A stretch of 64,000 bases of DNA. Source: Trichopria drosophilae (taxonomy: Eukaryota; Arthropoda; Insecta; Hymenoptera; Diapriidae). Numbering within the stretch: position 1 is the stretch's first letter; each line of letters opens with the position of its first letter. The stretch lies in NCBI GenBank assembly GCA_030407085.1, contig CM059584.1, positions 127,257,001-127,321,000 of the forward strand, given 5' to 3'. Shown one piece after another: positions 36,511 through 48,067 of the stretch. Under the pieces are notes generated by a model, which was not told the origin of the DNA, ran no database searches, and was given only the letters and a program-made list of their open reading frames with translations. Both the position numbers and the translations under genes were made by a program.

Positions 36511-36600
36511 TGATTAATCAATGCAACAAAGTTAATTGATAGAACAATTACATTTCTTACTACTTGTTTGAAAAATAAACACGAATTTCAAATAGGTTTC

Positions 36601-37493
36601 CTAAACAAAGGACTCAATCAATGCAATTCGAACGTTCGAGAGTCCTATTAAAAAGGACCCCATTAATTTCCCTTCACCCGCTAACGGAAATCTATCCCGA
36701 TTTCTGGCAGAGAGGCTTTCCTCCCGGATTGGGTTTCACAATCGTCGCCGAAGGGAAACTCGGGGATTGTTTCGCGTATTCATTTCGAGTTGGAAAAAAA
36801 AAACGTCCAGTTTCCACGCGTTCGCAGATTTCTCTGGTCCTCTCGCTCTTTGCTTCGACTTTGCCATTTTCCCTCTCTCTTGTTACCCAGGCATTGTACA
36901 AAAGAGTGTATATGTATATATAGTGCCAGGTGTCTTTTGCTGGTTGAGACGGGGCACCGCCATAAACGGTCTTGGCGGATAACTTCCTGCCGTGAACGTT
37001 CTTGGCGCACGTGATTCGCGAAAGCGTCCGCCGCGCATTGGACACGAGTCTCCCGCGAATCTCTCGATAACGCATTATCATATACGCTCTTATTAGCATA
37101 CAGCGGGTCTTACGAGCAAGAAAAATCCAGGAACAAAGGATCTAGCCATCGGAGGGGATTTCTAAATTCTGAGTGTTTAGAATCGTTCCTATTAGATGAC
37201 ACGGTAACGATAAACTCTCCACGAGCCGAGCGACACACACGGGTACATGTCCGCATCTGTGTCAAGAAGATAAGGACGTATAAGCTACCGATCTTATCTT
37301 AAATAGATCGATTTTGATTTTTCGATACATTTCAATTAGCGCTTTCAAAATTCCATCGGCACATTTCACAAGCCAACGTCATAACTTTCGTATTTCGACA
37401 AACCCACACGGAATTTTTGGGCATCTTTGATTTTGGTGTCGTCGAGGCGAGACGATTCGCTTTATTCTCGCGACATTTTCGTTTTAGAAGGGA
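36601..37493. other. GC- and CpG-richer island, candidate promoter or conserved element
   Basis: About 890 bp of elevated G+C with open frames on both strands that overlap one another (36621-36923 plus; 36692-37099 minus, 135 codons). None resembles a known family, and simultaneous openness on both strands suggests composition rather than coding. A TATA-like run GTATATGTATATATAG sits at about 36907-36922, followed by CpG-rich sequence. It may be a promoter, enhancer or unrecognised exon. Confidence 0.3.
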
Positions 37494-39118
37494 ATTGAAA
37501 CTTGGCACATCGAAAGATCATCATAATTGATGACAATTGGCCTTTAAACTTGGTGCCATAAATCACAAGAAACAAAATGGCGGCTCATATATGACAAAAA
37601 ATAAAAAAATTCTGGAATTCGCTTGAAACTCGTTACTCGGAGGTTTTTGGGGTCTCTGAATACCAATATGATGTTGGATTTCAAAAATTCAAAATGGCGG
37701 ACTCAATATGGCGGATAACTCTTTTAGAAATAGCTCGTATTTGACTAAAATTTATTATTTGAGGATTTTTAGGATCGTTGAATTCAAAACTGACGCTGAA
37801 TTTCAAAAAAAGTTTTTGCGCAGATCATCATTTCTTTACTGATCTGCACATGTGCAAAACTTACATTGAGTACCTACACTGTTAGAAATTTCTGTAGCAA
37901 TTTTCTGAAACATGTAACCGAAGCTTTTTACAGTTACCGTTTCTGAATTTTACGAAACATGAACAAAAATTTCAGAATCGGTAACCGTAAAAAGCTTCGG
38001 TTCCATGTTTCAGAAAATTTTGTTACAGTTTCAGAAAATTTTGTTACAGTTTCAGAATTTTCAATTACATTAACAGAATAGTATAAGGGGAGTAAAATTT
38101 GGTTGCTTTATCATATTTTTTTGTGTGTTTCTATGATTTATTGTCCTTCGTTTGGGGAAGGCTACTAAAAATAGAAAATTTAATAAAAACAACACTGTTT
38201 TGTAAATGTGCATCAGGGTAGAAAAAATACGATATATATATATATATATATAATCGACATTATACAATTCAACAATATTTGGATGACACTCGTTATACCT
38301 AGTAGGATATATATAACCATCAGTAGATGGTTGACCGAGGAATTCTTTATGACCAAATGAAAATTCCTTTTTTGCGACGGGTGCGCGGTCGCATCTAGCG
38401 ACTACAAACCAAAGTAATGTCACCGTGTTTCACTGATTCCTTTTGAAATTTCTGTTACAGTTTCGTAATTTTCTGATAATATAACGTAATGGTATTTTCT
38501 GTTACAGAATTTAGTAAAATTCCGTTACTTCGGTAACGTAAAAATATCCGAAATTTCTGAACATTTCTAATAGTGTAAAAATGTAAATAATATATAAGTT
38601 CAAGTTTACCTTTATTTCAATTTAAATAAATATCATTTCAATTTATTTCCAAACAGTTTCAGACAGTTAATATTTTTTCAATACTATTTGAAGTCTATTT
38701 CAATTTTTTCTTTCCTAAACATTTGGATTGGATATGCTTGATTTTTATATGATATTCACACGTCACAATCGAATTACATCTATATAAAAATATACATTTT
38801 GTCAGTTTCGAATTCAACGATCCTAAAAATCCTCTAGTAACAAATGTTAGTCAAATACAAGCTATTTTTAAAACAGTCGTCCGCCATATTGAGTCTGTCG
38901 GTTTGAATTTTTGAAATCTAACATCATATTGGTATTCAGAGACCCCAAAAACCCCCCGAGTAACGAGTTTCAAGCGAATTCGACGATTTTTTATATTTTT
39001 GATTTTTTATCATATATGAGCCGCCATTTTGTTTTTTGTGATTTATGGCAACAAGTTTAAAGGCCAATTGTCATTAATTATGATGACCTTTCGATGTGCC
39101 AAGTTTCAATCGAATCCG
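37494..39118. mobile_element. Foldback element with inverted arms of about 310 bp
   Basis: The left arm (37494 to about 37805) and right arm (about 38800 to 39118) are inverted copies. Shared blocks include AACTTGGCACATCGAAAG, CAAAATGGCGGCTCATATATG, AACTCGTTACTCGGAGG and CAATATGATGTTGGATTTCA. The arms carry ATGGCGG motifs and the TACTCGG-AGGTTTTTGGGGTC block also found in the tandem units at 50551-51020. The centre contains a younger MITE (37875-38577). There is no transposase. The outer ends are GATTGAAACTTGG-like; no target duplication was resolved. Confidence 0.7.
37875..38577. mobile_element. TA-flanked MITE nested inside the foldback element
   Basis: The left end is CACTGTTAGAAATTTCTG; the complement of the right end is CACTATTAGAAATGTTCAG; TA is on both sides (37875-37876, 38576-38577). 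The interior has inverted GTAACCG...CGGTTAC blocks, a 21-bp tandem repeat (TTCAGAAAATTTTGTTACAG-like, about 38006-38056) and an AT dinucleotide run at 38232-38252. A minus frame of 117 codons at 38070-38423 crosses the AT run; its first 50 residues read like ordinary protein but match nothing I know, so captured host sequence is possible but unproven. Confidence 0.65.
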
Positions 39119-39204
39119 TGTAACACACCTGGGAGGATTCCTTGTTAGTGTAGAACGTGTGGTCTCGTCACGAGACCGGGAAATACTTCATCCTAACCGT
39201 ATCA

Positions 39205-40250
39205 TCTAGTATCGATCTCGAGTCGATAGTCTCGGGTCTCGATAAGTGTAATTTTCTTAAATTTAGAAAAGATGATGGTTGCTTGTTTGAAATAATGTTT
39301 GATTATTCATATTTTAATCATAGCAATATAAATTAAGGGCATCCTCTTGGATTGGACTTTAATCGAGAGTCTCGAATCTCGAATCTCGATAAATGCATGA
39401 ATTTAGAAGAAAACTTTAATGGCCACATGTTTGAAATAATTTTTGCTTATCCCTTTCCGGCACGGTGGCTAATATTAGGAATCCAGTTAAAATTTCAGGT
39501 TTCAAAGATAAAATAATGCATTTGCGACCGAATCTGTACTCAGATTTTGAAAATTCATAATGGTGGATTCAATATGGCCGACCAAAACATAAAAATTACC
39601 TAATCGAGATTAAACTGGAAACTAAGGAGTTTTTGAGGTCGCTGGTTACGAATCTGAACTCAGATATTAAAAATTCAATATGGCGAATACAATATGGCCG
39701 ATCAAAAATGTAAAAAATTATCTGATTGAGATTACATTTTTAGTCGGCCATATTAAATTTGTAAAATGTGCGTTCAGATTCGCAATCAGCGACCCTAAAA
39801 ACCCACGAATACAGAATTTTATCTGGATCAAGTAAATTTTTACATTTTGGTCGGACATCTTGAATTCACCCTTTTGAATTTTCAAAATCTGAGTTAAGAT
39901 TAGTTATCAGCGAACCCAAAAACTCCGGAGTACCCAGTGTCAAGAAAAATGGATCATCAGAAAAATGTGTTATTCAAAATTGGATCATATTAGTAAATAT
40001 GTTATTGATATAGTCTCGTATCGGTCTTGTATAAAGTCTTGGGTCTCGATAACAGTAACTTCACGGAATTTAGAAGTTGATTGTCGATTGTTTGAATTAA
40101 TTTTCGATTATGCGGATTTCGATCATAACAATTTATGTCTTAATGCCGTCGTCTTGTATCGGTGTCGAATCAAGAGTCTCGAGTCTCGATAAATATAATT
40201 TCTCTCAATTTACGAAAGAGAAAGAAGGCGTTCATACACACTCATGTTCA
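39205..40250. repeat. Diverged tandem repeat of about 140-147 bp, split by an insertion
   Basis: Four units share GTCTCG-GTCTCGATAA followed by AATTT-GAA and then TTTGAA-TAATTTT-GATTAT. The TCTCGATAA anchor lies at 39237, 39384, 40044 and 40184, so neighbouring units are 147 and 140 bp apart. The middle gap is about 515 bp longer because a foldback element sits there. Non-coding; the frame at 39965-40192 lies within the repeat. Confidence 0.6.
39454..39965. mobile_element. Foldback element inserted into the 147-bp repeat
   Basis: Inverted arms surround about 39720: CTGAACTCAGATATTAAAAA, GGTCGCTGGTTACGAATC and ATATGGCCGA on the left return inverted as AGATTCGCAATCAGCGACC and GGTCGGACATCTTGAATTC on the right. 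It carries the same GGTCGCTG-TTACGAATCTGA module as the elements at 37494 and 50498. Boundaries are estimated from the interruption of the host repeat. Confidence 0.55.
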
Positions 40251-40699
40251 ATTATTAACATTTTGGTCATAAAATATGTATAAATTAGATGAATTTTATT
40301 AAAACCGTTAACACACTAAAACTGCTCGAGTGAAAAATAGTTCCAAAGGAGTAAAAGTCACACGGTTGAACCAGGAAACAATTCTCAATCTAACGGAGTA
40401 AATTTAATTTTGGAGGAAATAATCTACATCTAATTGTAGGTTATTACACATCAAAAAATTAAAATATCTTTGCTACTTTTTACAAGATTTAGCAAGTTAT
40501 TGGAATCGTTTTAGAGTGTACATAAAAAATTCTTTTCGTTAATAAAGTGAAACAGTTTTTTACAATTCCTCTTATTCTTGTAATAGAGGCAAAGTATGAT
40601 GCGGTATGAATATCAATTCATATGGTCACAATGAACGACCGCGTCTTTATCCCGACACGGTCTCATGTCAAGACCTACGAATGTCTCGGTATCGTACAA

Positions 40700-41160
40700 A
40701 ACACTATTAACGGGTAATAACTCACTCTTTATGGAGTGAAACTCGCTCCATATGGAGTGAAAATGCATCTGTAAAGAGTAACAATTCAATGAATAGAGTC
40801 GCTCATCTTTCGATCTATAAAAAGTGAATTTTCACTCCATGAAATTTGGAGAGTTTAGAATATTCTGCACTGTTATAAATCCGGAATAAAATATAAAGTA
40901 CACATTTCAAATTTTCTGAAATTCTTTTGTAATAGTTCAAGTGAAAATCCACACTTTATAGATTGAAAACTAAGTAGATACAGCGAACAAGTGAATTCTC
41001 GCTCTTCGATATTTAGAGAAGAAGACTCTGAATTTCTTCGAGAGCAAATTGAGCTATTCTAACTCTTCAAGCGTGAACTTTCACTTCATGCTAAGTGATG
41101 TTTCAATTGTAAAGAGTGAAAATTCACTTTTTCACTTTAGTGGCATAATTTTCTCTGAAT
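40700..41160. repeat. Repeat region with GAGTGAAA / TTTCACTC words
   Basis: Recurrent GAGTGAAA, AAGTGAATTTTCACT and similar palindromic words in both orientations over about 450 bp. Probably a decayed MITE. No ends or target duplication were fixed. Confidence 0.4.
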
Positions 41161-42713
41161 TCTAACTTGAGAATAAAACTACGAATGTTATGTTAACAAA
41201 AATTGTTCGCAAAATTGTTTTCTTATGTAATGCGTTTTGCTAAATCAAACTGACTAAATATTAATCATGTAATCGCTGAGTTATTCGAATAACGCAGTAA
41301 CTAACACAAGGATTCAAAATGCAAAAACAGATTTTTACATTTTTGAAACTCGCGAAAAAATCTTGCAATTACGTAGCTACTGATTAAAATTTGATTACGA
41401 CAAGTATTAATACAATGTTGGTATTGCAACAAATATCAGAACATTTAATCAAATAAATGGATTAACTATTTCAGAGATCATTCTCTGTAAATATTTTCCT
41501 CTAGTCAAAAATATTTTGATTGCACTATTGGATTACCTGTCTTGATTAATGATTACGATATCCACCTCAAATAAAACCGACAATCATTCGATACACGTGA
41601 ATCATGCTGGTCCAATCGTCAAGACCGCTCGTAAAAAAAAGGTTAAAAAATTAAGAAATTATCCAGTGCAATATGAAATATTAATCATATTATGATCTCG
41701 GGATCATTGTAAATGTTACGAGTCTCGAAATTCAGGATGCTTGTCATAAAAAAGTCGAAAAACGTCAACGACAATAAACGTCACATGGTGAGATTCGAAA
41801 GTAAAGAAACGAGCGTGCGGGGAGCCCCCCTCTCGGGATATTGAGAAACTGCCAAAGTGGATTGGTGTGTGGGTGGTTTGTAGCCTTCCCAATGGAAAGA
41901 ATAAGAAAGTCAGTTTTCGAGTACCTTTCGTGAATGCTCACCCTTGACTGGTATGTTTTTTTCGTAACCAAGTTCACTTGTCACAAAGGCAGTCGCCGTA
42001 TAATGTATATTTAACCAATTAATCTAATTATCTAGTCCAACTTAGTAAATATATGGTGGTACCGTATAATTTAATGTGCAGCTTGTCCAAGAAACTGACG
42101 AGCGAAAAAACGTAACAAATCACACGAAAGTAACCAAAGTATGGAAACCAGTGGGTACGGTTGGTCATTTTTAATTAATAACAATGCATTGTTAATATTT
42201 TAATTTTTTCAAACATAATAAAAGTTTAAACGCGATACAAAAATTTAAAACTTGAAATTTTTTCAAATTTTTAAACGAATGTTACTAGTAAATTCCAATT
42301 TTGTTGTTAAAGGCACCAAAAATTTGTTCCAGTAACAATGCTGATATTTTTTTAAATGTTATTTATTCTTAATTGGCAAAAACGCATATAATGTTCATAA
42401 GACATTCATAAGACAAAAATGTTTAGAGAATGTAATGAAAAATGATCACCTACTATAATCTGAAATGCATTGCAAGGGATAAACGCACTTATTTAGTAAA
42501 ATTTAATGTATTTTCAATTGATGTGAATAATTTTGCATTAATTAAGTAAGGAAATCGTCACAATCATCTTTAGAAAATCAATATGTACAAAAATAAGACA
42601 TTGTTATAGTTTCTTAAATTTCTATCATATATGTATTTATTTATGTTTTTACTATTACATATTTAGTTTAAGAATCTTAACCTGAACTTATCAATCACGT
42701 TTTTTGGCTTTCG
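41161..42713. other. Gene-free stretch with a small GC-richer patch
   Basis: A patch at about 41740-42000 is GC-richer and carries a 70-codon minus frame (41765-41977) of unknown nature. The rest is AT-rich without recognised features. Confidence 0.35.
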
Positions 42714-43091
42714 TGCACAGTAAAAAAAGTCTTAAAATTGTTTCATCTCAAATTAAACACCGTAAAGGACTTAATTTCAGTCTAAAATTGAGATAATTAT
42801 CTTAAATTAAGTCAATATTTGCGCTTAAAGTCTTACTTTCAGACAGCAAAGTTTATTTTTTGTCGAGATTTAGGCTTAAAAAACAATTTTTCGAGGTTAT
42901 CACACCTAAGTTAGAGAATTCTTATTTCAAACCTGAATATTTACTAAAAGGAAGTTTCCAAAACTAAAAAACAAGGTTTTGGGAGAAATATTGACTTAAT
43001 TTAAGAAAATTAGCTCAATTATGGACTTAAATTAAGCCTTTTACCGTGCTTAATTTGAGACGTAACAATTTTAAGACTTTTTTTCTGTGCA
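42714..43091. mobile_element. MITE with inverted ends of about 75 bp (TGCACAGTAAAAAAAG)
   Basis: Starts TGCACAGTAAAAAAAGTC and ends GACTTTTTTTCTGTGCA. The arms remain inverted for about 75 bp, through TTAAAATTGTT-CATCTCAAAT, ACCGTAAAGGACTTAAT and AATTGAG. The core is rich in TTAAGTC / GACTTAA. At about 380 bp it is non-coding. The ends form a palindromic TGCA, so the exact target duplication is ambiguous. Confidence 0.75.
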
Positions 43092-46000
43092 GTTGTAGAA
43101 TCTGATCATGATGAAAATAATACATAGAAAAACATAATTTATTTATTTCATTCTTTAAATTATTATTTATTAATGAGTGACTTAGACATTGTAAAACATT
43201 GTTTACTAATCATTCAGAAACAGTTTGGATTATTTTGGTAATTTACAAAACTTAATTTTCGAATATTTCCTAAAGATGTATAAGATTGGTGTCTAAGTTT
43301 TCGTAACCAATAATACGATTTTTTAAGTACTATATTAAAAAGTAAAATAAAAGTTAAATTTAAATAAAGAAATGGTCGCTTTTTAATCATTATTAGTAAA
43401 GTGACTGGACGAAGTTTCGCTCCTTCATTAGTAGTTTTGGACTAATTCAAATGTGGAGAGTATACATGGGATTTAAAAAGAGTCAAATTTAGTAAGAATC
43501 TTATTTCGGTATATTTATTTTTTAAATGCTCATTTGGGATTTAAGAACCCTACTATAGAACTCCTATCCTAATATGCTAATTCTTTAAATTTTTACATAC
43601 ATTGTGCAGGGTAAGAAAAGGAAAAAATAGTCCTATTTTAGACCTATACTATAGAACTGTCAAAAACTACAGATTTGTTACCCGAATATAATATGCAGAA
43701 ATACATTTTATAGCAAATTTTAGAATTTTGATTGGGGTTTCGAAGAGAGACCTCTTTAAAATTATACTATCATTTTAGTAAATTGTTATACGTTATTTAG
43801 TGCACGCCATAGTTCAGGTTTTTAAAACATGAAAATTTGGCATGAAATAAATAACACGATGATTCAAGGAAATTTGTAGTTTAATTCGTGTTCATTATGA
43901 TGCTTTTATACTAATTATCTTCCAAAAATTACTAGAAAACTAATAACTTGCTCGAAATTACCTGCAGAAAAAAATAATTTACTACCGTTTTAGTCAATAT
44001 TTTGAAATATCTGTACTATCTAAAAAAATGTAAACTAGAAGTTTTGTCCTATAATTTTTTATGAATTATTCATTAATTTTTCATTTAGGACTCTTATGTA
44101 AGTACTAAATATATTACATTTTTAATTTTCTTCGGTATATTTTACGATAATTATTCTTCTACTTTCAGGATTCATGTATGACTTTGTTAGACAAAATTTG
44201 TTGAAATCTACTTTTGAAATATTTCTACCTACCGCAAGCAATTAATTTTCCGAAATTGCTTGTTCTTGGCACTCGGCTGCAGTAATTTATTTATTATTGT
44301 ATATAAAATTTCGAGGACAGATTTGCAGCCTATTAATCGTATACCATTATTTTTATAAATATTGTTCTATCTTTTGTAAAAAAATATCACAACAAAATAG
44401 GAAAAAGTTCTACCTAAATAGAAAATTTTTACAAAATATTTAACATATGAACAGTAATAAAGGTTTGTCCTCGAAGTAAAGCAGTCACATTTGTCATAAA
44501 TTTTTCTCATCGTCAGAAATTAACCACGTTTTTAAATTAATTACTAATAGATCAAACAGTTGCTGATTTTAAATTAAAGAATGTAGGTATTAAAAAAATA
44601 AAGAAAAGATTCTATTGCTTCAATTGTTTGACAATCAATTTAGCACGTCGAAATGCAAGTAAAGCTTGTAGACCTTGCCACAGGCAAATTTGGAGAAAAA
44701 TCCGACTCTGTCCATTGTAAAAGAAAACAAATACGTACATTTAAAATAGTACGTATCAATTTCTAGAAATATAAAAACGTTTCTTTTTTAATTTAGTAGT
44801 TTCATAATTTACTCAAACGCGCAGAGTATCGTTCGTTCTTCTTTCAAAAAATTGTACGAAGGGACGTAGATTTAGTAAATTGGTAAAAATCCAAATGAAG
44901 ATTTCTAAAACTAGTTGATTGACATATTCCTAAAAAGGTGTATAATAAATGAGTCAACTAATCACATCCAAACACTGCATTACGTTTCGAGCTCAACATG
45001 ACATATATTACATAAAAAAATACGTAACGAAATTATTAGATGCAATCAATCATTTCTTATTAATTTGATACGCCAACAAATTGAAAATTATTAACTATTG
45101 ATTACATGTATTATTTTTCAATACATCGTTAATTGAACTTGTGTCACTCAACAATTTTAACACGTCGCTGGGATATTTTTAGGTTTTTCAGTCAGTGGGT
45201 ACTTTCTATATCTGAATTAACCTGAAACATTTTTCATATGTCGTAGATATTAGTATTTGTCCGTTGTTTAATTTATTTATCATAACTGAACACTTGTAAT
45301 GAATACCCTCAGTCAAAACAACTATAGAATGTTGTTAGTTGAATTATATACAGATGTTAATTTGATTAATTCTTTAAAAAATAAGTCAGTTTAACTGCAT
45401 AGTTTAATAAAATCAATTACTAACTACTGTCTTATCTCTCTATCGAGTTTGTCTAACTAAAAAGTGGTCCTTTTATTTTGTGTTGCTAGGTAGATTTTTT
45501 ATGTGTATTTTACTGATTGATTAGTTGCTTTTTCATTAGTAAATATTATTGCTTCAGATTTCAACAGTAAGAAGTTTGAATTAATTGAAAAAAAACATAG
45601 ACGAAAAAGATAATTGCATTGCAAATATACGTATTGTTTATTATATAATTGTTTACCATTTCATATACAGATATACTCTCTAAACCTGAATGACTTAAAA
45701 TCTACTAATTAAACAAGGTGATACACCACATTGAATTAGTAATAACTTTATCATTTTACTAAATCACTAATTCTAAAAACTATTAAATCTAAAAACTACG
45801 AAAATGTTGAATTTCTATTTTTAAATTAGTAGTGTTTTATTAATAAAGTAGCAGCAGTATTTTACTATTTTCTAGTTAAGGTATTACTAATTATTAGTAA
45901 CGCGCGTTTTATTTTAGATTATCTTTTTGCTGATCCAGAAAGTATAAGAGAATAAAAGACATCGATCCTTTTACAGGTCCATAAACTATTACAGGAAGTA

Positions 46001-46449
46001 AATAAAAACTATTGGCCTCACTTAATGCAAATTGTCTAAATAATTCTTCATAATTGTTAAGAAAATTATGCATTAAATACAATTTATTTCAAATATCTTA
46101 AATAGATTTGAATAATTTAATGTAAATGTGTTGATTGCTAAGTTTAATCGCTTACTTTTAGTGGTATTGTAAGAATTAAATGGCTCCTGAAAAATTTAGT
46201 GGTTGAGGAATAATAATTATTGCTATACAAGAATTAATTATTTAAACCCTAATTGAAAAGGACGAAGTCGTTTCTTAAAGACACGTGGTATTTTGTTGTG
46301 TTATTTCGTGTACTCAAATTGTCAATAAATTTAAAATTTTGTCGTTTAATTTTTTAAGACTTTAAGTAAGTAGAATTAGTATACAAATCGTTATAAAATG
46401 ATTATTGATCGCAAATAACACCTATAGCAGCTTATAACCTAGTATTTAT
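43092..46449. other. AT-rich gene-free stretch
   Basis: No gene is recognised. At about 45690-45900 there is a concentration of TTTAGTAAT / ATTACTAA words like those at 25.8-27.5 kb. Confidence 0.4.
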
Positions 46450-47320
46450 TAGAGCGTTCAGATGTCACAAAACATTAAACGCGTTTTTCTCGAACTGTTT
46501 AACCGATCGGACTGAGATTGTTCAGAACATGTCTAGTTTTTGCCCTAACTAAAATCACAATTTTTTTATTATTATTAACACTTTTTTTGATGATTATAAG
46601 AGTCAAAAAGAGGTAAACAAATTAAAAATAATAATTATTGTTCACATAGTCCATTATAAAAATAATATTAAAAAATCGCAGCCTTTTTAATTAGTTCACC
46701 TTTTTTTCCCCCTAAAATAGTCTAAAAAAGGGTTAAAAATACAACAAAAAAATATGATTCGTAACAAGTTTGATTAAATTTCATACATTTTGCTATTAGA
46801 AAAAAAATGTCGAAACTAGGGCATTCCACGTAAGTGCCACTTTTTTGAACATATATTTTTTTAATAATTTAACAAATGTTTATTTCTTCGTTACAAATAT
46901 TTGAGAATTCGTTAATATATGCGAATTTTCAGTATTGCCTTTCTTGTTATATTCTCATTAATATGGGTAACAACAAAAATTTGTTAATACATAGATTTTT
47001 CATGGGCTTTCTCGTGAAAACAGTTATTTTAATTACACGTTGCTTATCTTCGTCAAAAATCGTTTTTTAAGTGTCAAAGTTTATTTAAACGCCTTGGGAC
47101 AATCGACCGAAAGTTCAAAAAAAAACTGGAAAGTTATCGTAATTTTTGCATCTAATGTTGACATTGAGAAAAACATGGGATGATGTATTAACAATTGATT
47201 TAAAACGAAATGTCCGAAAGAAGGCCCCTGAATAACACGTTGACGCGTGTACTTCACGGGCCTTCTATTTGCAAAGTTCAAGTGCCCGTAACTTCGTCAA
47301 TATTTGTTTTATAATAGAAT
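46450..47320. repeat. Probable decayed mobile-element sequence
   Basis: Contains AAACTAGGGCATTCCACGTAAGTGCCAC around 46813-46840. Its GCATTCCACGTA core resembles the complement of the motif at 60200 (GTCATTCCACGTCAA), suggesting ends of related elements. A hairpin-like ACACGTTGACGCGTGT sits at about 47235-47250. Open frames at 46876-47070 and 47081-47281 are short and unassigned. Boundaries are uncertain. Confidence 0.35.
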
Positions 47321-47666
47321 TTAATGCTCTTTCACATAAACTTGTGTATATAGCAGTATGTAAATTATTTATTTAGCAAAAACTTGAAAACTTCTCGTTT
47401 GTAAATTTCCGCATTTTACGACGTCATTTTCGTTATTTTTCTTAATTTATCGTCAGATAATCTTCTCTCAGAATTATTTCAACTGTATATAGAAGGATAA
47501 ATGTTACACATTCAGATTGAATTAAAATTACTTATTTCAGTATATTAATAACAAAAATAACGAAAATTACGTCGTAAAAGGCGTAAATTTACATGCGAAA
47601 TGTTTACATGTTTTTCCTAAATAAACAATCTACGTTCTACAATATAAATTCATGTGAAAGAGCATT
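47321..47666. repeat. Large palindrome just downstream of the coding exon
   Basis: The left arm (47321 to about 47450) begins TTAATGCTCTTTCACATAAA. The right arm (about 47537 to 47666) ends with the inverted copy, CATGTGAAAGAGCATTA. Shared inner blocks include TTATTTAG-AAAAAC, GTAAATTT-CGC-TTTTACGACGT and TTTTCGTTATTTTT. Its position places it in an intron or the 3' UTR of the minus-strand gene, depending on that gene's structure. Confidence 0.65.
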
Positions 47667-47944
47667 ATTTCCAAAAATATTTCTCAAAAACGCCACTTTC
47701 CTCGTGTAACATTTGATGGAAATAGTTACCCAGAACCAAATAGCACCAATGAACATCCCAATAATTTGAGACCCTGCCAATTCTAGAAATCACCACAGAA
47801 CAATTCGAAATATTCAAGAATTCCAAACAAATAAAATATTTGAATAATTTTTTCTAAGAACCTATCCCACCATAAAGAAAAACAATTTGTCGTCACTGTT
47901 TGAACGCCTCACATTAACATTTCACGTCTAAACGAACAACTGTG

Positions 47945-47962
47945 TCAACCACGACTATCTTC
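47945..47962 (-). CDS. Possible second, terminal coding exon (speculative)
   Basis: A splice acceptor TTTTTCAG ends at 47963 on the minus strand, making a 105-bp intron from the donor at 48067. Joined in phase 0 it would add only five residues (EDSRG) before TGA at 47945-47947, for a total of 308 residues. Intron size is normal for insects, but the polypyrimidine tract is short and no clear polyadenylation signal lies close by. A distant next exon, outside what I can detect, is at least as likely. Confidence 0.15.
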   Translation of the reverse strand, partial: EDSRG

Positions 47963-48067
47963 CTGAAAAACGTTTTTCAATTACATCGAAATTGCCAACA
48001 TCCACCGCAACGTTTAAAGTCGACCGCAAAGATGGCATCTCAAGAACTTAGAAGTACCAATAAGTAC

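Noticed and set aside
36692..37099. 135-codon minus-strand frame and overlapping plus-strand frames.
   Set aside because: Both strands are open across the same GC-richer block and no family is recognisable, so composition is the simpler explanation.
38232..38252. AT dinucleotide run as a possible replication origin or promoter.
   Set aside because: It is a simple microsatellite inside a MITE; no other origin or promoter features.
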